From Leucobacter komagatae (GTDB lineage Bacteria; Actinomycetota; Actinomycetes; Actinomycetales; Microbacteriaceae), in the NCBI RefSeq assembly GCF_006716085.1, contig NZ_VFON01000001.1:744001-808000 (forward strand): a stretch of DNA of 64,000 nt, written 5' to 3'. The translations under genes and the position numbers were made by a program. Of this stretch, positions 51,741-63,777 are shown in pieces (position 1 is the stretch's first letter; every line of letters starts with the position of its first letter). A model generated the notes under the pieces. The model did no database searches. It was not told where the DNA came from and worked only from the letters and a program-made list of their open reading frames with translations.

Positions 51741-53309
51741 ATGGCGAGAAAGTCGGCCTCGGCCAAGCCGCAACGAACCCTTGAGCAGACCCTGTGGGAC
51801 GCCGCGGACAAGCTGCGCGGCAACCAGGAGCCCAGCGAGTACAAGCACGTCGTGCTCGGCCTTGTGTTCCTGAAGTACATCTCCGACCGCTTCGAGGAGC
51901 GCCGCGCACAGCTCAAGGACGAGCTCGCGGCTGAGGGCATCAAACCCGAGCGCATCGACGGCTTCCTGGAGGACCGCGACGAGTATGCGAGCCAGAACGT
52001 CTTCTGGGTACCCTCGGCAGCCCGTTGGGGCACGATCCAGGACTCGGCGAAGCAGCCGGAGATCGGTGAACTCATTGACACCGCGATGGATCTCATCGAG
52101 AAAGAGAACCCAACACTCAAGGGCGTGCTGCCGCGCAACTACGGCCGCGACGGCCTCGACAAGAAACGCCTCGGCGAGCTCGTCGACCTCATCGGCTCGA
52201 TCGGCTTCACGAAGACCGATGACCATGGCGCAGACGACGTGCTGGGCCGCGTGTACGAGTACTTCCTGGGCCAGTTCGCGGGCAAGGAGACCGGCAAGGA
52301 CGCCGGCGCGTTCTACACGCCTCGCTCGGTCGTCAAGACGCTGGTCGAGATGCTGGAGCCGTACAAGGGTCGCGTGTACGACCCCGCGGCAGGGTCCGGC
52401 GGCATGTTCGTACACTCGGCCGAGTTCGTGAAGGCTCACGGCGGTAAGCGCACTGACATCTCCGTGTACGGGCAGGAGTTCACCGACACGACGTGGAAGC
52501 TCGCGAAGATGAATCTCGCGCTGCGCGGCATCGAGGCGGACATGGGCGTGCGTTCGGCTGACTCGTTCACCGAGAACCTGCATCCTGACCTGCGTGCGGA
52601 CTTCGTGATCGCGAACCCGCCGTTCAACGTCTCCGACTGGTGGGACGCGAGCCTCGCGGACGACCCGCGCTGGAAGTACGGCACGCCGCCACAGGGCAAT
52701 GCGAACTTCGCATGGGTACAGCACTTCGTGTACCACCTGGCACCGAACGGCACCGCCGGCTTCGTGCTGGCCAACGGGTCGTTGTCATCGAAGAGCAGCG
52801 GCGAGGGTGAGATCAGACAGAAGCTGGTAGAAGCGGGCCTCGTCGACTGCATCGTGGCGATGCCGGACAAATTGTTCTTCAACACGGGTATCCCGGTGTC
52901 GCTGTGGTTCGTGTCCAAGGGCCGCGACGGCAACGGTCACCGTGCTCGCAAGGGCGAGGTGCTGTTCATCGACGCCCGCAAGCTCGGAGACATGGAGTCG
53001 CGTCGCCTGCGTGTGCTCTCGGATGACGACATCGCCAAGATTGCAGACACCTACCACGAGTGGCGCAACCACGACGGCGAGTACGAGGACGTCCCTGGCT
53101 TCGCGAAGTCAGCAACGATCGAGGAGATCGAGAAGCATGACTTCGTGCTCACGCCTGGCCGATATGTCGGCGCTGAGGAGGCCGAGGTCGATGACGAGCC
53201 GATCGACGAGAAGATCGAGCGATTGACGAGCGAGCTGTTCGCGGAGTTCGAGCGCGGGCGCGAGCTTGAGGACGAGGTTCGGGTCCGGCTTGGGGCACTC
53301 GAACGATGA
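51741..53309 (+). CDS. hsdM: Type I restriction-modification methylase subunit HsdM
   Basis: A 522-aa N6-adenine methyltransferase. The N-terminal HsdM helical domain ([41 protein letters not shown]) is followed by the SAM-binding motif [10 protein letters not shown] at residues 214-223 and the catalytic NPPF at 292-295. With HsdS it methylates the recognition site. ATG 51741 has GAAGGAG ahead. It overlaps hsdS by 4 bp. Confidence 0.96.
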   Translation: MARKSASAKPQRTLEQTLWDAADKLRGNQEPSEYKHVVLGLVFLKYISDRFEERRAQLKDELAAEGIKPERIDGFLEDRDEYASQNVFWVPSAARWGTIQDSAKQPEIGELIDTAMDLIEKENPTLKGVLPRNYGRDGLDKKRLGELVDLIGSIGFTKTDDHGADDVLGRVYEYFLGQFAGKETGKDAGAFYTPRSVVKTLVEMLEPYKGRVYDPAAGSGGMFVHSAEFVKAHGGKRTDISVYGQEFTDTTWKLAKMNLALRGIEADMGVRSADSFTENLHPDLRADFVIANPPFNVSDWWDASLADDPRWKYGTPPQGNANFAWVQHFVYHLAPNGTAGFVLANGSLSSKSSGEGEIRQKLVEAGLVDCIVAMPDKLFFNTGIPVSLWFVSKGRDGNGHRARKGEVLFIDARKLGDMESRRLRVLSDDDIAKIADTYHEWRNHDGEYEDVPGFAKSATIEEIEKHDFVLTPGRYVGAEEAEVDDEPIDEKIERLTSELFAEFERGRELEDEVRVRLGALER

Positions 53310-54466
53310 GCAAATGGACTTCCACGACGCTAGGAGAGCTCGAACAAGAGTCTCAAGGGACCATCCAAACCGGTCCGTTTGGCAGCCAGCTCCATATGAG
53401 CGACTATTCAGAGCACGGGACGCCCGTCGTCATGCCAACGAACATTCGCGATCTGCGAATCGACCCCGCCGGAATTGCTCGTGTCAGCGGTGAACACGTC
53501 GAGCGGCTGGCGCGTCATAAGCTTCAGATCGGCGACATTGTCTATAGCCGCAGAGGTGACGTTGAGAAGTGCGCTCTCGTCTCGGAGGAGGAGGAAGGCT
53601 GGCTCTGCGGAACAGGGTGCCTACTCGTGCGAGTGCATGGTCCGCACTTGGACGCTCGGTTTCTCTCATACGCGCTTTCTCTCCCTGAAACCCGTGCATG
53701 GATCAGCCAGCACGCTGTCGGCGCGACGATGCCGAATCTCAATACCCGCCTACTTCGCGAAGTACCAGTCAAAGTGCCCGGAATCGAAGATCAGCGCGCG
53801 ATCGCGGCGACGCTCGGCGCACTCGACGACAAGATCGAGTCGAACCGGCGGGCGATGGCGAAGGCTCAGGAACTTGGCGATGCGTTGTTCAGATCAGCGT
53901 CGTCGGACTACCGAGCAGTCTCTGATGTCGCCATGATCACTATGGGCAGCTCGCCAAGAGGTGAGACCTTGAACGAGGTCGGCGAAGGCACACCCTTCTA
54001 TCAAGGCACCCGCGACTTCGGAGATAGGTTCCCGTCGCTTCGCGTATGGACGGAGAGCCCTGTAAGACTCGCGAAAAAGAACGACACTTTGATGTCCGTA
54101 CGTGCGCCAGTGGGCGAACTCAACCGTGCACCGTTCGACTGCTGCGTCGGTCGTGGTGTCGCAGCTGTCCATAGTGAGTCTCAGCCGAGCACCCTCTACT
54201 ACGCCATGCGAGCCTCTGCATCCACCTGGGACAAGTTTCAGGGAGAGGGCACGGTGTTCGCATCGGTCAACAAGAAGGACGTCCACGACTCAGAGATCCT
54301 TTGGGTGTCCAATGACTCAGCGGAGGCTCTCGAACTTACGCTGTCAGCTCTTGACGACCGAATAGAGTCGCTTGATCGAGAAGTCCAGCGCCTTTCCAGG
54401 CTCCGCGATGCTCTGCTGCCGGAGTTGCTGTCGGGTCGACTCAAACCCGGCAGAAGGAGTGCCTGA
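53306..54466 (+). CDS. hsdS: Type I restriction-modification specificity subunit HsdS
   Basis: A 386-aa protein with two target-recognition domains, each closed by a conserved helical spacer: [43 protein letters not shown] near residue 180 and [34 protein letters not shown] at the C-terminus. The TRD regions have lower GC than hsdM, as is common for these fast-evolving parts. The recognition sequence cannot be read off. Confidence 0.94.
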   Translation: MSKWTSTTLGELEQESQGTIQTGPFGSQLHMSDYSEHGTPVVMPTNIRDLRIDPAGIARVSGEHVERLARHKLQIGDIVYSRRGDVEKCALVSEEEEGWLCGTGCLLVRVHGPHLDARFLSYALSLPETRAWISQHAVGATMPNLNTRLLREVPVKVPGIEDQRAIAATLGALDDKIESNRRAMAKAQELGDALFRSASSDYRAVSDVAMITMGSSPRGETLNEVGEGTPFYQGTRDFGDRFPSLRVWTESPVRLAKKNDTLMSVRAPVGELNRAPFDCCVGRGVAAVHSESQPSTLYYAMRASASTWDKFQGEGTVFASVNKKDVHDSEILWVSNDSAEALELTLSALDDRIESLDREVQRLSRLRDALLPELLSGRLKPGRRSA

Positions 54467-54470
54467 TTGT

Positions 54471-55192
54471 ATGGTGCAAAAAGATCACACCGTGTCACCA
54501 CACGAGCGGAAGATCAAGAAGTTTCTTCGCCGCGCTGATATTGCTCTGAGCAACTCTCTCTTTTCATCTGGTCGCGACCGATTCGAGATGTCTCTTATGT
54601 TCTCGCTTGATAAGAAGACTGGAGCGACTTCGGCAGAGCTGAAAATGCCTGAGTTTCATAGCAATGAGATCAAAGCCGCGATCGTGGACTGCCGACCGTT
54701 CTTCCTCGTCAAAGAAGACGCCTACCTCCCCGGAGTTGTAAACGCGCTCAGCCAAGTTGCCACGCGAGAACACGCCATTGCCCTCAGGGATAACGGGCTC
54801 AAGAGGTTCGTCGGAGGCTTCATATCCAATGACCAGCTTGTGGGCGGCGGTTTTATGTACTCCGGCAGACTCGAAATGGATAACGGCGCAGGTGCTCCTG
54901 GGCAGCTCCTTTCATCTGGACAGATCACCATGGACTACATCTATGGGGTCGCTCTGCACGAGGACGATGACAAAATTGCTCGCCTGGAGAATGTCAGCAG
55001 CGACGAAACCATAATGCAATCAGTAGCGATGGAACTCGCTCATCTCATGCACGCAGTCGCTGTGGTGCGAGAGCAAATCCGACTTAGCGCAGCAAATGGC
55101 CATCTCTCGATAGACGTTGAGGTTGGTGCTCCTACCGAGTGGAGCGAGCCTGGCAAATGGTACAAGTCACCTTCGGCGGAAGAGAGCACATC

Positions 55193-55196
<4 letters not shown>
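54471..55196 (+). CDS. Hypothetical protein between hsdS and hsdR
   Basis: A 241-aa protein I do not recognise. ATG 54471 follows the hsdS stop by 4 bp, and its own stop overlaps the hsdR ATG by 4 bp, so it is a coupled member of the operon. The N-terminus is basic ([18 protein letters not shown]); later come [32 protein letters not shown] and [29 protein letters not shown] is lower than in the flanking hsd genes, suggesting a separate origin. No nuclease, methylase or helicase motif is seen. Confidence 0.75.
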
Positions 55197-58348
<3,152 letters not shown>

Positions 58349-58350
58349 GT

Positions 58351-59001
58351 ATGGGTAAAGCGAGCCGACTGAAGGCTGAACGGGCTGCGGACAGAAAAGG
58401 GAGACTTGTGTCTGTGGGCCAGAGGGGGACGCCTGAGGAAGAACTGAGCGCCGCCACCAGCGTCGTAGGCGAGCTCTTCGGCATAGAGGCCGACTGCGCG
58501 GCTGCCGCGGGGCTGCTTGTTGCGATCGGCGATGAACTTGGGCACGCTCTTCGGCCGCGTCCCGTGGCTGCGATCATCAGGGAGACGAAGTCCAATACGT
58601 TGCTTGCGATGGGACCGAAAGCGACAAAGAAGTTCAGTCCCGAGCAGATTGCCGGTATGGAGAACCACCGACCAGGCGGGCGCGACACGGGTCACCTCGT
58701 TGTGACCTCTGACGAGCACAAGCTTCTGCTCGATCCCAACATGCGGCAGCTGGGGAATGTGGGAGTCGATGCGCCCAGCATCTTGATCCGAGTGCGAAGC
58801 ACGGAGCCGGAGTCGGGTGAGTGGCAGTTCCGCCACGAAGGCCTTGAGATTCTGTACTTCGTTGACGACGAGAACCGCGCTCTGCTGCCGCACTACGAGA
58901 ACGCGCATCGCGAATCCCGCATGTATGCGCAGGCTATCGCCGAGGGAATCCGTGCCGGAGTTGATCCGATCGAAATCGCCGCACGTATGAAGAAGAGCTA
59001 A
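58351..59001 (+). CDS. Hypothetical protein closing the restriction operon, possible papain/transglutaminase-like fold
   Basis: A 216-aa protein, ATG 2 bp after hsdR. The N-terminus is basic (MGKASRLKAERAADRKGR). A segment with one Cys at the start of a helix (EADCAAAAGLLVAIGDELGHALRPRPVAAIIRE) is followed by TGHLVVTSDEHKLLLDPNMRQLG. The order Cys-helix ... His-strand ... L-D-P resembles transglutaminase-like or papain-like cysteine hydrolases. The match is by eye and could be chance. Its stop codon TAA overlaps the 5-bp target duplication of the transposon that follows. Confidence 0.6.
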   Translation: MGKASRLKAERAADRKGRLVSVGQRGTPEEELSAATSVVGELFGIEADCAAAAGLLVAIGDELGHALRPRPVAAIIRETKSNTLLAMGPKATKKFSPEQIAGMENHRPGGRDTGHLVVTSDEHKLLLDPNMRQLGNVGVDAPSILIRVRSTEPESGEWQFRHEGLEILYFVDDENRALLPHYENAHRESRMYAQAIAEGIRAGVDPIEIAARMKKS

Positions 59002-59004
59002 GCC

Positions 59005-59102
59005 TGTGAATTGACAGCGAAGTTGGCAATAGTGACAGTGAAGTTGGCAATAACTCAATCAAGTTGGCAATAACCGTTATTTTGACACAGTACTTGGCAA
59101 CA
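59005..59102 (+). repeat. Left end: terminal repeat and internal GAAGTTGGCAATA copies
   Basis: After the terminal repeat, GACAGCGAAGTTGGCAATA (59013) recurs as GACAGTGAAGTTGGCAATA (59034), then as CAATCAAGTTGGCAATA (59056), and more loosely near 59084-59102. The core AAGTTGGCAATA recurs every 20-21 bp, about two helical turns, as expected for a row of transposase-binding sites. The following 59103-59246 stretch holds no gene. Confidence 0.85.
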
Positions 59103-59246
59103 GCCGCGAGGTAGCTTTGGGTTAGCGGCTAGAAGCTACACAGCTCACCAATATCAATAACGTCAGCGGAACAGTAAACGTATCCGCTTAGTTGTCATCA
59201 GCTGGCAAGGATCAACCATCCTGGCGCTTTCACCTAATTCATGGTA

Positions 59247-59277
59247 AAGCCCGTATTATTGAGAACAATACGGGCTT
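59247..59277 (-). terminator. Terminator of the MFS gene
   Basis: AAGCCCGTATT and AATACGGGCTT form a perfect 11-bp stem with a 9-nt loop, ending 4 bp before the MFS stop codon on the opposite side. It terminates minus-strand transcription before it reaches the left end. Confidence 0.8.
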
Positions 59278-59281
59278 CACT

Positions 59282-60640
59282 TCAACTGCGTGAGACATCG
59301 GGCAGTTTTGCGCCTGCAAAGACGCCGACGAGGCCCATCGCCGCGAGCAACAGCAGCGCCCACGAGACGTGCACGGTCGCGAGCAGCGCGCTCACCCCAC
59401 CCACGACGAGAAGAATGATGCCCATTGCGGTGTTTGAGACTGCAACATAGGTGGTGCGAGTATCGCCCTCTGCCATGTCGACCACATACGTTTTGCGGCC
59501 GATGCGCACGCCCGTGTGCATGAGCGTGAGTGCAAAATACACCGTGATGTAGAACAGGTTTACCCACCAGCTCGCGTCTGATTGGAATGCCGACGCACTG
59601 CCAGCCTCGGCAAGCGTAGCGACGATCACGGCCGAGAGAATGATCGCCGAAGCAACCCCTGCCCCGATACTCATGACCTTGCGACTCGAGCGATCTGCGA
59701 GCCTGCCAAACAGCCTTCCGCCGATGAGCGCAGCAAGCCCAGAAGCGATAATGAACCCGCCAAGCCCCGCGAGACTCGACGCGCCAGACTGGATCGACAG
59801 CGTCACGATAAACGGAGGGCTCAGCGACGAAACGAGAAGCAACCCGCGGACCCCGACAAACTGCCTGAAACGCGCGTCTTCACGCAACAATTGCACCGCC
59901 TGAGAGAGCCCATGAAACGGTTTGGCTGGAGCGACCTCGGTGCTCTGCGCCTCTGGGGCTTCCTCACTCACAGGTTCACGCACTCCGGCATAGATCACCG
60001 CGACCCCCACCCAGAGCGCTGCACCCGCGGCGAGCAACCAGGCGAGGTGAGCAGCTGCGAGTTCCGCTCCCACAAACGCTCTGATCGCAAGGCCCAGGGT
60101 GATCGCAACAATGCCTGCAACGGTGGTTGAAATACCATTGAGCTGCCCCCGTTCGCCCTTCGGAATCGTGCGTCCCTGCACATCTTTTGACGCGATCGAG
60201 CAGAGGCATCGACCGAGCGCAAAGATCGCGAGCGCGACGAGAATGCCGACGCCCGCTGCAAGCCCTGAGCCGAGCGCTGCGATGAACGCCATCACCGCGA
60301 CCGCCCCCGCCTGCACGAGCGCGCCAACTACGAAGATCCATTTGCGATGCTTCACCCGCACAACGAGTGGGGTAAGTAGCGCTTGCGGCAACATCGAGAG
60401 AGACTCGCGGATCGGCACGAGAAGTCCCGTCAACGCAGCCGGGGCCCCGAGTGACGCGAGCACCCAGGGCAGCACCGTCGATGCGTTGACCGCCTGATCG
60501 CCAGACGATTGCAGGGCACCCGCCGTGATTTGGCGCAGACCATTTGACGCCACCTTGTCGCGCAGCCCTTTGGGCATGCGCTGCTCGGCGTCTCGGGAAC
60601 GACGGATGAGTTTCGAATACCACCACTCGCTGGCGGTCAC
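59282..60640 (-). CDS. MFS transporter
   Basis: A 452-aa membrane protein with about twelve hydrophobic helices in two halves joined by an acidic cytoplasmic loop (VREPVSEEAPEAQSTEVAPAKPFHG). The segments RPLFGRLADRSSRKVMSIG-like (GGRLFGRLADRSSRK) and VRVKHRKWIFVVGALVQAG correspond to the loop-2/loop-8 signatures of the major facilitator superfamily. The substrate is unknown. It lies downstream of the cupin gene on the same strand, both inside the transposon-like unit, so they may be co-transcribed. Confidence 0.88.
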   Translation of the reverse strand: MTASEWWYSKLIRRSRDAEQRMPKGLRDKVASNGLRQITAGALQSSGDQAVNASTVLPWVLASLGAPAALTGLLVPIRESLSMLPQALLTPLVVRVKHRKWIFVVGALVQAGAVAVMAFIAALGSGLAAGVGILVALAIFALGRCLCSIASKDVQGRTIPKGERGQLNGISTTVAGIVAITLGLAIRAFVGAELAAAHLAWLLAAGAALWVGVAVIYAGVREPVSEEAPEAQSTEVAPAKPFHGLSQAVQLLREDARFRQFVGVRGLLLVSSLSPPFIVTLSIQSGASSLAGLGGFIIASGLAALIGGRLFGRLADRSSRKVMSIGAGVASAIILSAVIVATLAEAGSASAFQSDASWWVNLFYITVYFALTLMHTGVRIGRKTYVVDMAEGDTRTTYVAVSNTAMGIILLVVGGVSALLATVHVSWALLLLAAMGLVGVFAGAKLPDVSRS

Positions 60641-60675
60641 GGGGGCAGACTCGCCCCCGTGTTCACTTGCCGCGA

Positions 60676-61086
60676 TCAGTGGTCGTGATCCTGATCCGCC
60701 TGTGTTTCATGCACGGTGCCCGGCGCGTGATGCGGTGGAGCATAGATGCTGTAGACCTTCATCGGAACGTCGCCGATGTTGGTGATGTTGTGCCACATGC
60801 CCTTGGGCACAAGCACGGCCCAGTCGTCGGCGACCTCTTCATCAAACGAGAGCTCTTCGGGCGAAGGTCCCATTTGTACCCGACCGCGACCCTGTTCAAG
60901 TCGCAAGAACTGATCGGTATCGTCGTGCACTTCGAGACCGATATCGCCTCCGACAGGAATCGACATGAGGGTGAGCTGCATGAGCTCCCCCGTCCATACT
61001 GTCGTGCGGAAATTGGTGTTTGCACGGGTCGATGCTTCGATGTTAACGGTATATGGGTTTGGGCCATGATCTGGTGTTTGTGTCAT
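60676..61086 (-). CDS. Cupin domain protein
   Basis: A 136-aa single-domain cupin. Motif 1 is GGDIGLEVHDDTDQFLRLEQGRGRVQMG and motif 2 is DDWAVLVPKGMWHNITNIGDVPMKVYSIYAPPHH; the histidines and Glu supply a metal site. The C-terminal tail is His/Asp-rich (HETQADQDHDH). Similar small cupins may be isomerases, dioxygenases or binding proteins. It is divergent from the nitroreductase-like gene, with about 90 bp between the starts. Confidence 0.85.
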   Translation of the reverse strand: MTQTPDHGPNPYTVNIEASTRANTNFRTTVWTGELMQLTLMSIPVGGDIGLEVHDDTDQFLRLEQGRGRVQMGPSPEELSFDEEVADDWAVLVPKGMWHNITNIGDVPMKVYSIYAPPHHAPGTVHETQADQDHDH

Positions 61087-61175
61087 TGCTTAAGCCTAAT
61101 GACCTGGCCGAGCAGTAATCAAGCGAGGATAGGCTGGCCTTGCTCGGCAACCATTCAGATTGGAGAGGTTCAGGG

Positions 61176-61757
61176 ATGACACAGGGCAAATTCTTTGACG
61201 ACGAGGTACTCGAGGCCATGGCGACCAGGCGTTCAGTGTCGAAAGTGGGGCCGCACACCCCCACCGACGACGAACTCCGCGAGCTCCTCGCCGCGGTCAC
61301 CCCGGTTGCCGACCATAAGGCGTTGCGCCCGTGGCGACTCATCGTGTTGCGGGGCGAGGATCGGGGCCGTCTAGCCGATGCGCTCGACGCGGCCGCAGGG
61401 ACCACCCGTGAACCGGGAGAACGCAATTCCAAGCCATACCGGGCAGAACTCCTCATCGCGGTCATCGCCAGCTCCACCGAGCACCCGCTCGTGCCAGAGT
61501 GGGAGCAACACGCGACTGCGGCTGGCGCCGGGCACCTGCTCGAACTCGCACTGTGGCGAGCCGGGTGGGGCGTGATGTGGCGCACCGGAGTGCTCGCGAA
61601 CAGCGACCCAGTGCGAGCCATGCACGGGCTCGAAGAACACGAGCACCTCATGGGGTGGTTGTATGTGGGTGACATTGACCCGTCATTCCGAGAGCGCCTG
61701 GAGGCATCGAATCGGCCGGCACTCGACCCGCATCAGTTTCTCGGAATGCTCCCCTAA
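61176..61757 (+). CDS. Nitroreductase family protein
   Basis: A 193-aa flavin-dependent nitroreductase-like protein. It shows MATRRSVSKVGPHTPTDDELRELLAAVTPVADHKALRPWRLIVLRG at the N-terminus, where the RRS segment contacts FMN, and GHLLELALWRAGWGVMWRTG in the middle. ATG 61176 has GGAGAGG ahead; an earlier ATG at 61140 lacks one. Members reduce nitro groups, quinones or dehalogenate aromatics; the substrate here is unknown. The 61758-62024 stretch after it has no gene. Confidence 0.85.
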   Translation: MTQGKFFDDEVLEAMATRRSVSKVGPHTPTDDELRELLAAVTPVADHKALRPWRLIVLRGEDRGRLADALDAAAGTTREPGERNSKPYRAELLIAVIASSTEHPLVPEWEQHATAAGAGHLLELALWRAGWGVMWRTGVLANSDPVRAMHGLEEHEHLMGWLYVGDIDPSFRERLEASNRPALDPHQFLGMLP

Positions 61758-62024
61758 CCTCAGAGGTCACCCTCCTCGAGTTAGGTGAACATGAGCATAA
61801 AGATGTACATATTTTTTGTTCACAAATGCTACTTCAGAGCATGACTGCTCTCGCACCTCACGTTGAAACCTGGGCCGTTTCCCGAGAAAAACTCGCCTGT
61901 ACTTTGAAGCGGTTTCGCGAACAAGGCGCAGCCGCAGGGCCATTGACCTTCGGAGCGCATCGCAAGCCCGAGGGAGGAGGGGCTGGGTGTGGCCCTAGCG
62001 AGCGAAGCAGCACATCCAGAAACA

Positions 62025-62138
62025 ATGCCAACTTCGTTGGCAAAACACCGACTAAACCAAACGTGATTACGGAGAAATTCCGCATAATCACTGGGATGCC
62101 AACTAGCGAAAAAGTGCCATCTTCGCTGTCATCTCACA
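62025..62138 (-). repeat. Right end: terminal repeat and internal copies
   Basis: Read from the right end inward, TGACAGCGAAGATGGCAC is followed by CTAGTTGGCAT and, about 70 bp further in, by CGAAGTTGGCAT. The innermost copy is part of a palindrome at 62025-62042 (ATGCCAACTTCGTTGGCA). A GTGATTA..TAATCAC inverted repeat lies between, near 62062-62090. Confidence 0.75.
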
Positions 62139-62140
62139 AA

Positions 62141-62167
62141 GCCCCATCGCTCGGGCGCTGGCTTTTT
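62141..62167 (+). terminator. Original terminator of the restriction operon, now separated by the transposon
   Basis: CCA-T-CGC and GCG-C-TGG arms around TCGG are followed by CTTTTT. In the reconstructed pre-insertion sequence this hairpin follows the TAA of the 216-aa gene by a few bases, as an operon terminator would. Confidence 0.65.
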
Positions 62168-62169
62168 CG

Positions 62170-62253
62170 TGTCCATCAGAGCCTACCCGAGTGGACACTG
62201 TGAATGTGGTTCGATTGCGTGTCTAATGTGGTCATTCTTGATATTATTAGACA
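62170..62253. promoter_or_regulatory. Putative res site of the serine resolvase (sites I and II)
   Basis: Site I spans 62170-62197 (28 bp) with TGTCCA and TGGACA as outer arms. Site II spans 62220-62253 (34 bp) with TGTCTAAT and ATTAGACA. TGTC-N-GACA half-sites, 28- and 34-bp lengths and a centre-to-centre distance of 53 bp all match, to my knowledge, the gamma-delta/Tn3 res organisation. A weaker site III may begin with TGTTAT at 62258. The centre of site I is not the usual AT dinucleotide. Confidence 0.7.
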
Positions 62254-62303
62254 TAAGTGTTATCTGGTTTGGATATCGCTGGACGACTCAAGGAGAATCA
62301 CCA

Positions 62304-62651
62304 ATGACGAGTGCATTCCAGATGGCGGTTCGCGCGCAACACAGCACCCCCGACCAGATCGCCCGCAGCAGAGCACTCCAGGCGGTCGAGGCTCCCGACT
62401 CGCTGCGGGCGCCGACGGATGCGCCCGCGCACCTGCAGAAGGCTTACGGCGCAGCGCAGCGGCTCTACGCGGAGATCGTGGTCTCCGGTACCGAGGGTGT
62501 GGAACTCCGAGCTTTCTCCGCGATGGTCGGCAAGACGCAGCTCGGCGAGGCTGTGAAGATCCTGCGGGGCTCCGGCGCTGTTGCCGAGTCCGTCGAACCA
62601 CGGCCCGACAGCGACAGGCCCCTCATCGTCTTCCGCGCGGTAGAAGAATGA
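62304..62651 (+). CDS. Hypothetical protein ahead of the resolvase
   Basis: A 115-aa protein, ATG 62304 with AAGGAGAA ahead. It is helical (TPDQIARSRALQAVEAPDSLRAPTDAPAHLQKAYGAAQRLYAEIVVSG), with a C-terminal part (GVELRAFSAMVGKTQLGEAVKILRGSGAVAESVEPRPDSDRPLIVFRAVEE) that reads like a small winged helix. It overlaps the resolvase by 4 bp (ATGA). It may be a regulator of the resolvase; not recognised. Confidence 0.65.
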   Translation: MTSAFQMAVRAQHSTPDQIARSRALQAVEAPDSLRAPTDAPAHLQKAYGAAQRLYAEIVVSGTEGVELRAFSAMVGKTQLGEAVKILRGSGAVAESVEPRPDSDRPLIVFRAVEE

Positions 62652-63244
62652 CTTCCCACCGGGGCCAGGTCGTCGGCTACGTGCGGGTGAGCGCGGCCGA
62701 CCAGAACGAGGCACGCCAGCTCGAAGCCCTCGGCGAGGTCGACCGACTGTTCTCGGAGAAAGTGTCGGGGAAGAACACTTCCGACCGCGAGCAGCTCAAG
62801 GAGATGATGGCCTATGTCCGCGAGGGCGACACTGTGCGGGTGAAGTCGCCCGACCGTCTCGCGCGCTCGACGACGGACCTCCTCTCGCTGGTCGAGCAGC
62901 TCAGGTCGAAGCGCGTCGCCGTCGAGTTCGTGGACAACCCGGCGCTGAACACTGACACCCCGCAGGGCGAGTTCATGCTGACGATCCTCGCCGCCGTCGC
63001 GCAGCTCGAACGGGCGACGATTCGCGAGCGCCAGGCCGAGGGCATCGCGATCGCGAAGCGCAACGGCGTGTACGACCGCGCACCGAAGCTCACGCCCGAG
63101 CAGATCGCAGAGGCGCGCCAGCGGGCCGACAGTGGCGTCCCGAAGGCTCGGGTGGCCCGAGACCTCGGGGTGAGTCGCCAGACGCTGTACGCGGCGCTCA
63201 GCGGCACTGGGAAGTACGCGGAGCTGGCGGGCGCGTCATCATGA
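62648..63244 (+). CDS. Serine resolvase/invertase
   Basis: A 198-aa small serine recombinase. The catalytic domain begins VVGYVRVSAADQNEARQLEAL with nucleophile Ser15; the conserved DRLARSTTDLLSLVEQL and GEFMLTILAAVAQLERATIRERQAEGIAIAKRNG follow. The C-terminal Hin-like helix-turn-helix is PKARVARDLGVSRQTLYAAL. With the res-like site 400 bp upstream it would resolve multimers or cointegrates of the element. It overlaps the next gene by 4 bp. Confidence 0.93.
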   Translation: MTSHRGQVVGYVRVSAADQNEARQLEALGEVDRLFSEKVSGKNTSDREQLKEMMAYVREGDTVRVKSPDRLARSTTDLLSLVEQLRSKRVAVEFVDNPALNTDTPQGEFMLTILAAVAQLERATIRERQAEGIAIAKRNGVYDRAPKLTPEQIAEARQRADSGVPKARVARDLGVSRQTLYAALSGTGKYAELAGASS

Positions 63245-63777
63245 TCGCGTACCCCGCAGGCCAGGAGCCGGACTTCTGGCAGCCTAATCCGGCGGATGCA
63301 CGGCACCGCTTCGCCCTGGGCAGGGTCGGCGACTGCACACCGGAGTCGCCGCCGCTCGTCGTGATCGGCATGAACCCCTCGCACGCTCGCGAGACCGAGT
63401 CGGACAAGACCGTGAACCACATCATCAACGTATCGAGGCGTGAGCACTCGGGATGGCTCATGCTAAATCTCTACCCGGAGCGGTCTCCCAAGCCGAAGGC
63501 GCTCAAGTTGTACGACGCGGGGCTCTCCGCGGCGAACTGCGAGGCCATCGAGCATGTGCTCGGACTGGTGGGCGCTACCGAGGTGCTCGGAGCCTGGGGC
63601 AACATGGGCGGCTCAGCGACGCTGAGGCGAGCACTGCCCGACGTGCAGACCCTGCTCGACCGGATGAGCGTGAGAGCGTACACGCTCGACGCACTGCTGA
63701 ACACAGGGAACCCGGCGCATCCGCACCCGCCGGGCCGGCCGTTGCCGATGCTCGGTCCGAAGAGGTACCTCACGTGA
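63241..63777 (+). CDS. DUF1643 protein
   Basis: A 178-aa protein with the DUF1643 pattern: FALGRVGD, LVVIGMNPSHARETESDKTVNHIINVSRREHSGWLMLNLYPERSPKP and the C-terminal NTGNPAHPHPPGRPLPM. The family is of unknown function and common on phages and plasmids. It is translationally coupled to the resolvase upstream and to the next gene. Confidence 0.88.
   Translation: MIAYPAGQEPDFWQPNPADARHRFALGRVGDCTPESPPLVVIGMNPSHARETESDKTVNHIINVSRREHSGWLMLNLYPERSPKPKALKLYDAGLSAANCEAIEHVLGLVGATEVLGAWGNMGGSATLRRALPDVQTLLDRMSVRAYTLDALLNTGNPAHPHPPGRPLPMLGPKRYLT

Larger units (their letters stand above)
59005..62138. mobile_element. Non-autonomous transposon-like unit with 5-bp target duplication
   Basis: The ends are 24-bp inverted repeats (59005-59028 and 62115-62138) identical at 21 of 24 positions, starting TGTGA outside and sharing TGACAGCGAAG. 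They are flanked by perfect direct repeats AAGCC (59000-59004 and 62139-62143). Further copies of the inner motif GAAGTTGGCA lie inside both ends. The 3.1-kb interior has an MFS transporter, a cupin and a nitroreductase-like gene, but no transposase or AAA+ partner. Ends with several transposase-like sites plus 5-bp duplications are known for Tn5053/Tn402, Mu, Tn7 and some IS21-like elements. Removing the unit rejoins the restriction operon to its terminator. Confidence 0.85.

Noticed and set aside
59005..62138. Unit considered as a plain IS element
   Set aside because: There is no transposase frame on either strand between the ends; only cargo genes are present.
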